The position numbers and the translations under genes were made by a program. Shown here in pieces: positions 34,372 through 41,733 of a stretch of DNA of 57,297 bases (position 1 is its first letter; each line of letters begins with the position of its first letter). This DNA is from Gammaproteobacteria bacterium (GTDB lineage: Bacteria > Pseudomonadota > Gammaproteobacteria > Steroidobacterales > Steroidobacteraceae): assembly GCA_003137095.1 (NCBI GenBank), contig PLET01000113.1, forward strand, positions 88,435 through 145,731, given 5' to 3'. The notes beneath the pieces are model-generated. The model was not told the DNA's origin. It was given only the letters and a program-made list of their open reading frames with translations, and did no database searches.

Positions 34372-35943
34372 GTGAAAGCGGCGGCGCACATCTACCTCAT
34401 CGGCGGCGGCATCGGCTCGATGGCTGCTGCGGCATACTCGATCCGCGACGGCGCCGTGCCCGGCAGCCAGATCACCATTCTGGAGTCCGCTGCGGTGCTC
34501 GGCGGCAGCCTGGATGCCGCGGGCGACCCGGCGCGCGGCTACTCGATGCGTGGCGGCCGCATGCTCACCTTCGACAATTACGAATGCACCTGGGATCTGT
34601 TCCGGACCATACCCTCCTTGAACCGCAAAGGGATGTCGGTGTTCGACGAGACGGTCGCCTTCAACGCAGCCTTCAAGTCGCATGCGCGCGCGCGCCTGGT
34701 CGACCGGCAGCGCGCCCGCATGCCGGTCGAGTCCATGGGATTCTCGATGGACGATCGCATCGAACTGCTGAAGCTGACCCACGCCGGGGAGAGCGAGCTG
34801 GAGGGCGGACGCATCACCGACTGGCTGTCGCCGGGTTTTTTTTCGACGCCCTTCTGGCTGATGTGGTCGACCACCTTCGCATTCCAGCCATGGCACAGCG
34901 CCCTTGAATTCAAGCGCTACCTGCACCGGTTCATGCTCGAATTCTCGCGCATCGACACCTTGGCGGGCGTCAAACGCACCATCTACAACCAGTACGATTC
35001 GCTGGTGCTGCCGCTCAAAACCTGGCTCGAGGGTCATGGCATCCGCATCCTGACCGGCTGCACGGCGACCGACCTCGAGCATGTCTATACCGACGGCAAA
35101 TTCGTCGTGACGGGCATCCTTTGCCGGCGCCAGGGCATTGACGAGCGGCTGGCAGTGGGCGACGGCGACCTCGTGTTTCTGCAGAACGGATCCATGACCG
35201 ACGCTTCCAGCGTGGGCTCGATGACGAGCCCTCCCGGCCGGCTCGTCAAGGCCGAGGGCGGCTCCTGGAGCCTGTGGGAGAAGTTGGCGAGGGGGAACCC
35301 GCAATTCGGCAACCCCGGCGCCTTCAACTGCTGCATAGCCGAATCGTGGTGGGAATCGTTCACGGTGACCCTGAAGGATCCGGGTTTCTTCGATGCGATG
35401 AGCGATTTCTCGGGCAACGACGCCGGCACGGGCGGTCTGGTGACTTTCAAGGATTCTAATTGGCTGATGTCCATCGTGCTGCCCCATCAGCCGCACTTTC
35501 TGAACCAGCCCGACGGGACGCAGGTGTTTTGGGGATACGCGCTGTTCGGTGATCGCGTCGGCAATTACGTGCCGAAGCCGATGGCCGAGTGCGGCGGCGC
35601 GGACCTACTGAGGGAGATCTGCGGCCACCTGCGGTTCGACCTGCGGCTCGTCGGCACCGCCACCTGCATCCCGTGCCGGATGCCCTACATCACCAGCATG
35701 TTCATGCCCCGCGCACAGAGCGATCGACCGTTGCCGGTGCCGGCTTTTTCGAAGAATCTGGCATTCGTCAGCCAATTCGTCGAGATCCCGCAGGACGTCG
35801 TCTTCACGGTCGAGTACTCGGTGCGCGCAGCCCAGATGGCCGTGTACCAGCTGCTCGGCATCGAGCGGCCGATTCCCCCCGTCACGCCGCACGACGGGGC
35901 GCTGCGGACCGAATTCGATGCGCTGCTCAAGGCATTCAAGTAG
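34372..35943 (+). CDS. ohyA: Oleate hydratase (fatty acid double-bond hydratase, MCRA family)
   Basis: A 523-residue FAD-dependent hydratase that adds water to cis-9 unsaturated fatty acids to give 10-hydroxy acids. The FAD site YLIGGGIGSMAAAAY is at the N-terminus, the RGGRMLTFDNYECTWDLF motif contains the catalytic-region Glu, and later blocks NGSMTDASSVGSM, CIPCRMPYITSMFMPR and EIPQDVVFTVEYSVRAAQMAVY are family hallmarks. GTG 34372 is chosen since the Rossmann strand begins six residues later. Length is shorter than many homologues (about 550-650). Free unsaturated fatty acid detoxification is the likely role. Confidence 0.94.
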   Translation: MKAAAHIYLIGGGIGSMAAAAYSIRDGAVPGSQITILESAAVLGGSLDAAGDPARGYSMRGGRMLTFDNYECTWDLFRTIPSLNRKGMSVFDETVAFNAAFKSHARARLVDRQRARMPVESMGFSMDDRIELLKLTHAGESELEGGRITDWLSPGFFSTPFWLMWSTTFAFQPWHSALEFKRYLHRFMLEFSRIDTLAGVKRTIYNQYDSLVLPLKTWLEGHGIRILTGCTATDLEHVYTDGKFVVTGILCRRQGIDERLAVGDGDLVFLQNGSMTDASSVGSMTSPPGRLVKAEGGSWSLWEKLARGNPQFGNPGAFNCCIAESWWESFTVTLKDPGFFDAMSDFSGNDAGTGGLVTFKDSNWLMSIVLPHQPHFLNQPDGTQVFWGYALFGDRVGNYVPKPMAECGGADLLREICGHLRFDLRLVGTATCIPCRMPYITSMFMPRAQSDRPLPVPAFSKNLAFVSQFVEIPQDVVFTVEYSVRAAQMAVYQLLGIERPIPPVTPHDGALRTEFDALLKAFK

Positions 35944-35994
35944 CCAGGTGCGCACATCATGCCCCCCACCATGACTTCAAACAGGGAACTGAAC

Positions 35995-36870
35995 ATGAAT
36001 CCAATCGCTGCATTCCTGGTGTTCGTGTGTATTGCGGGGGCCGCCGGCACGGGCTTTTTGTGGAGCAGCCCGTATCCGCCCGCGATGTTCGTGGTCTTGG
36101 CGCTGCTCATCGCCCTGTCCCTGAAGATGGCGAACGTGTGGCAGAAATTCGTCATCCTGCGGCTGGGCAAGCTGCAGAGCGTGAAGGGTGCCGGCATGTT
36201 CTTGATCATCCCGCTCATGGATCACGTCGTTGCCATCATCGACAGCCGCATCCAGACGACCGCCTTCAACGCCGAACAGGCGCTCACCAAGGACACGGTG
36301 CCCGTCAATGTCGATGCGATCATCTTCTGGCATGTGCACGACGCCGAGAAGGCGGCCCTCGCGATCACCAATTACCGGGAAGCCATCGACCGGGTCGCGC
36401 AGACGTCGCTGCGCGAGATGATCGGCTCGTCCATGCTCGCGGCGCTGTTGTCGGACCGCAAGGAGGCCGATGAGCAGCTCAAGGTGGAGATCGGCGAGAA
36501 GACGGCGCCCTGGGGCATATCGGTCAGTTCCGTGGAGATCCGCGACGTGGCCATCCCGGTGGCGCTGCAGGATGCGATGTCCCGCCAGGCCCAGGCCGAG
36601 CGCGAGAAGCAGGCACGGGTCATCCTCGGCTCCGCAGAGGCTGCGATTGCCGGCAAATTCGTCGAGGCAGCTTCGATCTATGAAGGGCATCCGGTGGCAC
36701 TGCAGCTTCGGGCCATGAACATCATCTATGAAACGACGAAGGAGCGGGGCGCGACGATTCTGATGCCGAGTTCCATGGTCGACAGTTTGAACCCGTCCCC
36801 CGCCGTCCTCGCCCTGACGCTCGCGGGCAGTTCGGTCAACGCGCCGGCAAGCGTCCGGCCGCCGGCGTAA
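35995..36870 (+). CDS. Slipin/stomatin-like SPFH-domain protein
   Basis: About 291 residues from ATG 35995 (AGGGAA upstream); in-frame ATGs at 35959 and 35971 would add up to 12 residues. Two hydrophobic segments occupy residues about 4-45, then an SPFH domain runs to about residue 220 (RLGKLQSVKGAGMFLIIPLMD, ALTKDTVPVNVDAIIFWHVHD, SVEIRDVAIPVALQDAMSRQAQAE split over the domain end). A coiled, Glu/Arg/Ala-rich segment follows. Such proteins scaffold membrane microdomains. A partner NfeD-type protease gene is not adjacent; instead a small unknown gene follows by nine bases. Confidence 0.9.
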   Translation: MNPIAAFLVFVCIAGAAGTGFLWSSPYPPAMFVVLALLIALSLKMANVWQKFVILRLGKLQSVKGAGMFLIIPLMDHVVAIIDSRIQTTAFNAEQALTKDTVPVNVDAIIFWHVHDAEKAALAITNYREAIDRVAQTSLREMIGSSMLAALLSDRKEADEQLKVEIGEKTAPWGISVSSVEIRDVAIPVALQDAMSRQAQAEREKQARVILGSAEAAIAGKFVEAASIYEGHPVALQLRAMNIIYETTKERGATILMPSSMVDSLNPSPAVLALTLAGSSVNAPASVRPPA

Positions 36871-36879
36871 GGAGACTGC

Positions 36880-37161
36880 ATGCACGAGAATCTGGTTCGC
36901 GAGGAATTCGACACCGGCCTCGGCAAGATCAGGCTGGAAATCAAGGGACGGCTGGCGTCGCAAGGGCTGTACGGCACCGTCAGGGACATCGAAATCGGAC
37001 CCACGTCCACTGAGCCTTCGGGCATCACCATCGAACTGCTGGTCAAGGGCCGAACCGCGGAGCGCTCCTTCAACCGCGGGCAGATCGAGGGTTGTCGCCT
37101 GCGTGTGGGCGGTGAGGTGCTGTCGGCCATCATCTCCATGGTCGATGAGGTCCGCGCCTGA
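36880..37161 (+). CDS. Small protein of unknown function downstream of slipin
   Basis: A 93-residue soluble protein behind AAGGAGA, nine bases after the slipin stop, so likely co-translated. It has alternating charged and hydrophobic residues compatible with a small beta-barrel (IRLEIKGRLASQGLYGTV, ITIELLVKG, CRLRVGGEVLSAIISMVD). I do not recognise the family. Good ribosome site and operon position support that it is real. Confidence 0.65.
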   Translation: MHENLVREEFDTGLGKIRLEIKGRLASQGLYGTVRDIEIGPTSTEPSGITIELLVKGRTAERSFNRGQIEGCRLRVGGEVLSAIISMVDEVRA

Positions 37162-37207
37162 CCCGTGTCAGGCTGGTGCATCTCAGGCAGCACGATGCCT
37201 CGTTCCA

Positions 37208-37236
37208 TTGGAGTGTAGATGGCCCGTCGGTATAGT
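37208..37236 (+). promoter_or_regulatory. Sigma70-like promoter for the GNAT gene
   Basis: TTGGAG (37208-37213) and TATAGT (37231-37236) are separated by exactly 17 bases in the 154-bp gap upstream of the acetyltransferase gene. Both hexamers match the consensus at four or more positions, and the expected start would give a leader of about 70 bases. Confidence 0.55.
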
Positions 37237-37315
37237 GTGGCCGAATCGGCGCGGCCGCCGCGAATCGGCCGCTAAATTGAACGATCCATCGAATTGCCGC
37301 CACTGGAGATCAATC

Positions 37316-37777
37316 ATGCCGTGCATGCGCGTAGTCCATCGCATCGCACCCCTGCGAGTCTTGGATCGGACGCGATGGGAGCAGCTCTGGTCCGATTATC
37401 AGCAGTTCTACGGTATTCAGTTGCCGGCGGCGGCAACCGAAGCCACCTGGCTGCGTCTGCATCACGGACGAATTCACGGTCTCGGCGCCCGCGACGCAGA
37501 CGATCGTCTCGTCGGAATCGTCCACTTTCTGACCCACGAAGATACCTGGTCGACCAAACCGGCCTGTTACCTACAAGACCTTTACGTGGATCCCTCGATT
37601 CGCAGCAAGGGTTGCGGCACGGCGCTGATCGCCGCTGTCGCAGCAGCGGCTCGGACCATGGGAAGCAGCCCGCCCTACTGGCTCACGCATGAATCCAATG
37701 CGATCGCCCGCAGCCTCTATGACAGCGTCGGAAGGAATCACGGCTTCATTCAATATACCTATCTCACGCCCGATTGA
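37316..37777 (+). CDS. GNAT-family N-acetyltransferase
   Basis: A 153-residue acetyltransferase. The acetyl-CoA loop is in LQDLYVDPSIRSKGCGTALI (the R-S-K-G-C-G-T-A stretch being motif A), preceded by a GIVHFLTHEDTWS strand and followed by the C-terminal HESNAIARSLYDSVG segment. TGGAG stands seven bases before ATG 37316; a second ATG nine bases on is possible. Substrate is unknown. Its 3' end overlaps the convergent Nudix gene by 19 bases. Confidence 0.87.
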   Translation: MPCMRVVHRIAPLRVLDRTRWEQLWSDYQQFYGIQLPAAATEATWLRLHHGRIHGLGARDADDRLVGIVHFLTHEDTWSTKPACYLQDLYVDPSIRSKGCGTALIAAVAAAARTMGSSPPYWLTHESNAIARSLYDSVGRNHGFIQYTYLTPD

Positions 37778-38307
37778 GGCGGCAGTGCCGTCGCCAACAA
37801 GGCGGGAATCGCGCACCAATGTGCGCGGTTGATGGTCAGCTTCGGCAGCGTTGCAATTTCCACCCACCCTGCAATGCCGCCCTCGGAGTTGGACCATTTT
37901 CTCCCGGCATTCACCCGGCCGGTAAAATGGTAGAGGAGAAACGTCTGGTCATAGATCCAAAACTCATCGCGATCGTCGGCGTGGAACCCGCGCACGTGCT
38001 GGAAGCGCTCGAATGGACCCTGCACGTCGAAAGCAATGCCGACCTCCTCGGCCCATTCACGGGCAATTGCCTCATCGAGCGTTTCGCCCGCTTCGATTCC
38101 TCCGCCGGGAAGCTCCGGCACGTCGGGCGCGCAGGCCTCGGCCGCAAGCATGATCGCCTGATCTGTGAGCGCAACCACCAGCGCGAAAACGCCACGGCGG
38201 GGCTTTACGATTGAATCCGCCCGGGGCACCGACTGGTTGCCGCGTCGGTCGAAGAAGCTGACCGCGGCAGCCGCACGGTCTGACTCAAGTGGCATGCGCG
38301 AACTCAC
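37759..38307 (-). CDS. Nudix hydrolase
   Basis: A 182-residue protein with a complete Nudix box (GGGIEAGETLDEAIAREWAE followed by EVGI), so it should cleave a nucleoside diphosphate-linked compound with a divalent metal. The start is GTG 38307, or ATG 38295 four codons on. The N-terminal ~35 residues before the Nudix fold are polar. Substrate cannot be told from sequence. Confidence 0.88.
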   Translation of the reverse strand: MSSRMPLESDRAAAAVSFFDRRGNQSVPRADSIVKPRRGVFALVVALTDQAIMLAAEACAPDVPELPGGGIEAGETLDEAIAREWAEEVGIAFDVQGPFERFQHVRGFHADDRDEFWIYDQTFLLYHFTGRVNAGRKWSNSEGGIAGWVEIATLPKLTINRAHWCAIPALLATALPPQSGVR

Positions 38308-38322
38308 TGGGCGCCGTCTTCG

Positions 38323-39147
38323 CTAGTCGCCTTGGCGAATGTCGGCGACCAGCGAATACAGGTAGCGCCAAAACTCCCGGGGATAATCGTTCGTGCCATG
38401 GCTCACCAATTGGAAGATGCACACCTTGCCCTTCGTCAGCACATAGTTGACGCCCAAGTCCTCGTAGGCGAGCGTCTTGTTCAATCCATTCAGGGTGACG
38501 CTCGTGGGTGTTCCCAGCATGAGCCTGACACGATCCTCGGTGGCCCCCGCGGCGATGCCCGCCAGCGGCGGACAGATGGTGTCGGACTGGTCATCGATAT
38601 AGACGCACGAGACCAACTTGACCAGTGCATTGGCGTGATCGAACTGCACGCGCAATCTGCTGTCCTGACCCGACTTGGGTCCGAGATCATAAAGCCAATA
38701 ATCGAAGTCCTCGATCCGGCGGTTTGCAGGCAGCAGGATTCTGGGGCCCTCTGGTGCGCTGCTGGGGACCGCGGCGGTATCCTCGGCGGGTGCGGGCGCG
38801 GCAATGCTGCCGACGGTAGCGGCGGCATTGGAGGCCGGGTCGGGCGCTGTTGCCCCGGATGGGGCGGCACGCGCCGCGGCGATGGCGGCATCGTTGGCCG
38901 GAGCCGCCACGAAGTAGGCGTTGGTCACCGGTTTTGAGCAATCGGTTTCGTCCAGCGCGTCCGTCACCCGGGCCGGCGAACCCAGCCTGTAGAACACCTC
39001 GGCCTTGTCGTCCGTTCTTCGGATGTTGCTGTAGCGCCGGAAATCGTGCAGAAAGTGCACAAATCCGGTCACCAGATACACGATGGCTCCCACGGTCGCC
39101 AAGGCGGCCATGATCCAAACGCGACTATTCTTCTTTTTTAAGGGCAT
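38323..39147 (-). CDS. Single-pass membrane protein of unknown function with BamE/OmlA-like segment
   Basis: A 274-residue protein from ATG 39147. A Lys-rich start is followed by one membrane helix (IMAALATVGAIVYLVTGF, residues about 12-29). Residues about 85-130 are an Ala/Pro/Ser-rich linker. The C-terminal domain contains a segment like SmpA/OmlA proteins (EDRVRLMLGTPTSVTLNGLN, then KTLAYEDLGVNYVLTKGKV). Three or four Cys residues sit in the outer part. I cannot name a function; anchorage with a periplasmic domain is likely. Confidence 0.65.
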   Translation of the reverse strand: MPLKKKNSRVWIMAALATVGAIVYLVTGFVHFLHDFRRYSNIRRTDDKAEVFYRLGSPARVTDALDETDCSKPVTNAYFVAAPANDAAIAAARAAPSGATAPDPASNAAATVGSIAAPAPAEDTAAVPSSAPEGPRILLPANRRIEDFDYWLYDLGPKSGQDSRLRVQFDHANALVKLVSCVYIDDQSDTICPPLAGIAAGATEDRVRLMLGTPTSVTLNGLNKTLAYEDLGVNYVLTKGKVCIFQLVSHGTNDYPREFWRYLYSLVADIRQGD

Positions 39148-39342
39148 GCAGCAGACTCTAAGGAGCCACAATTGATTCGACGCGCCCATCGCGTGCCGAA
39201 GGTCCGCATTGCTTCGTGGGACACCGGCAATTCCCCCTTTACCGCGTGCAGCGCGGGCTCGAATGATAGCTCAGTCGAGCGCCATCGTGGCACAGTCTCT
39301 TGATTTTCTGGGCATTTGCGTCGCACACCGGTAACTGACCAA

Positions 39343-40380
39343 TCATGGGCAGTCGGGTTCATTCTGCATCGCAATGCATGCCTCCGAGGTGACGAACGGC
39401 TGGCCATAGTCCTGCTCGAAAGCGAGGTAGGTTTCGCCCAGCCAGTACGACGGCGAAATCACCGGCGTCGTGATTGCGGTCCCGTTGCCGTAGAGGATCG
39501 GCTTGCCGGCGTCATCCTTCGGATTCGGCTGCGACCAGAACTTGATGATTGCCGCGAGATCCGTCACAGCGTCGTTCGATCCCCAAAGCGCGAGCGCCTG
39601 GGCGTTCACCGGCTGGCCAAAGGCCGTCGGTGCCAGGAACATCTCGATCGTATGACCGCCCGGCGCGTTGAACGCCTGATTGGGATTATCGACATAGGTG
39701 AGGTAGGTGCTGCCGGCGATCGTCACCGTCGTGGCGTGATTGGCGCCGGCAACGCCGGCATAGTACGAGCCGTTGGCGAGCACCTGGTCATTGACCTGCT
39801 GGTCGACCATCAAGTCGATTATTTTCGAATTCCATTCGTGCCGGTCGCTCGAGCAGCTTGTCGGCGCCGAACCGGCCCAGAAGTAGGTGTCGATGAGCGC
39901 GTTCCAGCGCGAGGCCGGGTAGGCGGCGGGCGCGCTGAACGCCCAGTGAATCTTCTCCTTGGTGAGCGCGGAAACCTGTATCCCCATGCCCGATTGCACC
40001 GTCCATGAGCCGCCCCCTTTGCCCATGAATGTGGCGCAATTCTGCGACCAACCGCGCTGGACGCCGGGCGCGCCCGAGATGTTGAACACCTCCGAGGTCT
40101 GTGACGACGTCACGCCCCAGCAGTCTGAAGAATTCGCCCAGGTCACCAGTCCGGCGGCACCGCCCCAGCTGTTGTTCTGGACCGTGTAGCTGCCGAAGGC
40201 CTTCCAATCATAGGCATTGGTCGAGACCCAGCTCGCCGGGCTCTTCGTGCAGGCCGCCTGCGGGGTCGCGACCGCAGGCGTGCCCGCGCCCGCGACGGTG
40301 GGGGACTGCGCGAGAACGAGACTCGAGCAGGCTGCGGCAATGATGGTCGACAGGATCCGCTGCATGGGGAGCATCCTCAT
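39343..40380 (-). CDS. Secreted protein with possible GH12-like jelly-roll hydrolase fold
   Basis: A 345-residue secreted protein with signal peptide (ILSTIIAAACSSLVLA, cleavage before QSPTV). In-frame ATGs at 40380, 40374 and 40365 could all start it. Residues about 60-310 hold YTVQNNSWGGAAG, resembling the NNxWG motif of GH12 endoglucanases, followed by an Asp-Tyr-Phe-Trp segment and EWNSKIIDLMV, reminiscent of the region of the GH12 nucleophile Glu. The match is partial and I could not place both catalytic glutamates securely. It could be a lectin-like relative instead. The composition is rich in Ala, Ser, Asn and Trp, typical of extracellular proteins. Confidence 0.55.
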   Translation of the reverse strand: MRMLPMQRILSTIIAAACSSLVLAQSPTVAGAGTPAVATPQAACTKSPASWVSTNAYDWKAFGSYTVQNNSWGGAAGLVTWANSSDCWGVTSSQTSEVFNISGAPGVQRGWSQNCATFMGKGGGSWTVQSGMGIQVSALTKEKIHWAFSAPAAYPASRWNALIDTYFWAGSAPTSCSSDRHEWNSKIIDLMVDQQVNDQVLANGSYYAGVAGANHATTVTIAGSTYLTYVDNPNQAFNAPGGHTIEMFLAPTAFGQPVNAQALALWGSNDAVTDLAAIIKFWSQPNPKDDAGKPILYGNGTAITTPVISPSYWLGETYLAFEQDYGQPFVTSEACIAMQNEPDCP

Positions 40381-40494
40381 TCACTGGGCTTGGAAGCAAT
40401 CTTACCAATTGGCCGATCGTGCGTCTTTGGGACGCGCCGGGATTGTCCTTGCGGCGCACCGGGATTAAGTTGTCACGGTGGGCAGCGGGGATCA

Positions 40495-40908
40495 ATGATG
40501 ACTTTCGCGATCAAAACCGAGGTTGGCGAGCCGCGGGCGAAGAGGTTCGCCTTCAAGGCACAAAAAACGATGTATGGCGGCAAGCGTGTTGCCGAGGGTG
40601 ACACAATTTTTGTGTTCGCGAGCGAGAACGAAGGCGGCCGGGGCCTGATTGCGCGCGGCATCGTCACTTCAGCCGAAGCGATCGCCAAGAAGCGCGGCGT
40701 CGCCCGGCAAACTCCGCGGGTGAGCGTCACCATCAGACGCACCGCGCTCGCGAAGCGGCCGCTGGGGCGAAACCAGCTCAAGTTGTTCACCGTCTGGCAT
40801 GACGGGCGGCCGGCAACCGAACTCAACTTCAAATTCTATCGTCAGGCAACCAACAAGATCGTCGGCATTTCGGCGCAGGCGGCGGAGTATCTCAATGAAT
40901 TTTTCTAG
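40495..40908 (+). CDS. Hypothetical protein, possibly EVE/PUA-like
   Basis: A 137-residue protein from ATG 40495 (or the adjacent ATG 40498). The order KAQKTMYGGKRVAEGDTIFV, FASENEGGRGLIARGIV and TSAEAI resembles the PUA-like EVE fold that binds modified bases, with a basic middle part (VSVTIRRTALAKRPLGRNQL). The resemblance is by eye. Its stop lies one base before the next gene's ATG. Confidence 0.5.
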   Translation: MMTFAIKTEVGEPRAKRFAFKAQKTMYGGKRVAEGDTIFVFASENEGGRGLIARGIVTSAEAIAKKRGVARQTPRVSVTIRRTALAKRPLGRNQLKLFTVWHDGRPATELNFKFYRQATNKIVGISAQAAEYLNEFF

Positions 40909-40909
40909 A

Positions 40910-41356
40910 ATGACCGGGACGAAAAAGCTGCGTCCAGTGGTGTCGATGGCAATCGCAAGCGCGTGCCTGCTTGCCGGCATCGTCAAGGCCGGAGGTGCGG
41001 TGGCTGAAACAGCCGGTACTTCGACCGGGCGATTGGTCCATCGATATTTGCAGGTGGTCATCGCGCCGAAGGGGGATTTCGTGGCCTCGGTGGAAGGTGA
41101 TTCGCCGCCCGGGGGCTACTATCCGGAGCTGCGCGATCTAATCATCCGGCGCACCGCCGATGGCGCGCAGACGCACGTGGCGCTATCGTGCGGCCGCGTA
41201 CCGCAGTGCTGGCCCAGTTCGCCCGCATGGAGTCCCGATGGCAGGCACTTGAGCTTCGCGCTGCGCACGCCCGGCAGTCATGCCTACGCCGTTTATGATG
41301 TTGCACCCGACGGGACCCATTTGACGCGGCTGTTTTTCACCGCGTCGCTGCGATAG
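40910..41356 (+). pseudogene. Truncated secreted beta-propeller (S9 peptidase/TolB-like N-terminus)
   Basis: 148 residues with a signal peptide (VVSMAIASACLLAGIVKAG). The rest reads like the first blades of a prolyl-oligopeptidase or TolB-type propeller: RYLQVVIAPKGDFVASVEGD, LIIRRTADGAQ, and SSPAWSPDGRHLSFAL, followed by a blade ending DVAPDGTHLTRLFF. The frame then stops, whereas S9-family proteins continue for about 500 more residues with the catalytic domain. The region after the stop contains no in-frame continuation that I can see. It is either a decayed gene or a short stand-alone propeller fragment. Confidence 0.5.
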
Positions 41357-41457
41357 TTCGCTCACGCCATATTTTCAGTCCACGATGGAAAACAGCCGCC
41401 GCCATTCCCGCGCGCCCTCCATCAATTATCGCCGGGCGTATGTGCCGTGGGCGACGT

Positions 41458-41652
41458 CTATAGCACCTCGGCGCGTTCACGATTTGCGCGCTGCGCCAGA
41501 TCGCTGACTCGATACCAGGCTTCCCGGACCGCCGGTTTCGCGGTGGCCCAATCGAGCGGCGAGTCGCCACGTGCGGAATCCCAGCCATTCTCGAGATCGC
41601 CTTCAGAAGCGTCGAAGCATCGATCCGGGTTCGAGTGATACCGGTTCGTCAT
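41458..41652 (-). CDS. Small acidic protein with W-x-x-A-x-P-A-x-R-x-A-W motif
   Basis: A possible 64-residue protein from ATG 41652. It contains DLENGWDSARGDSPLDWATA and then KPAVREAWYRVSD, a pattern seen in numerous small gammaproteobacterial proteins of unknown function (Trp, acidic and Arg residues at set spacing). There is no strong Shine-Dalgarno. Its assignment rests on the motif. Confidence 0.45.
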   Translation of the reverse strand: MTNRYHSNPDRCFDASEGDLENGWDSARGDSPLDWATAKPAVREAWYRVSDLAQRANRERAEVL

Positions 41653-41733
41653 ATCCGGGTAAAACGCATCAGGGGCGACTCCAATGTTCGTCCGCGTACA
41701 TACCACGGTTCACCGTTGGCGCAACATCGGCGC

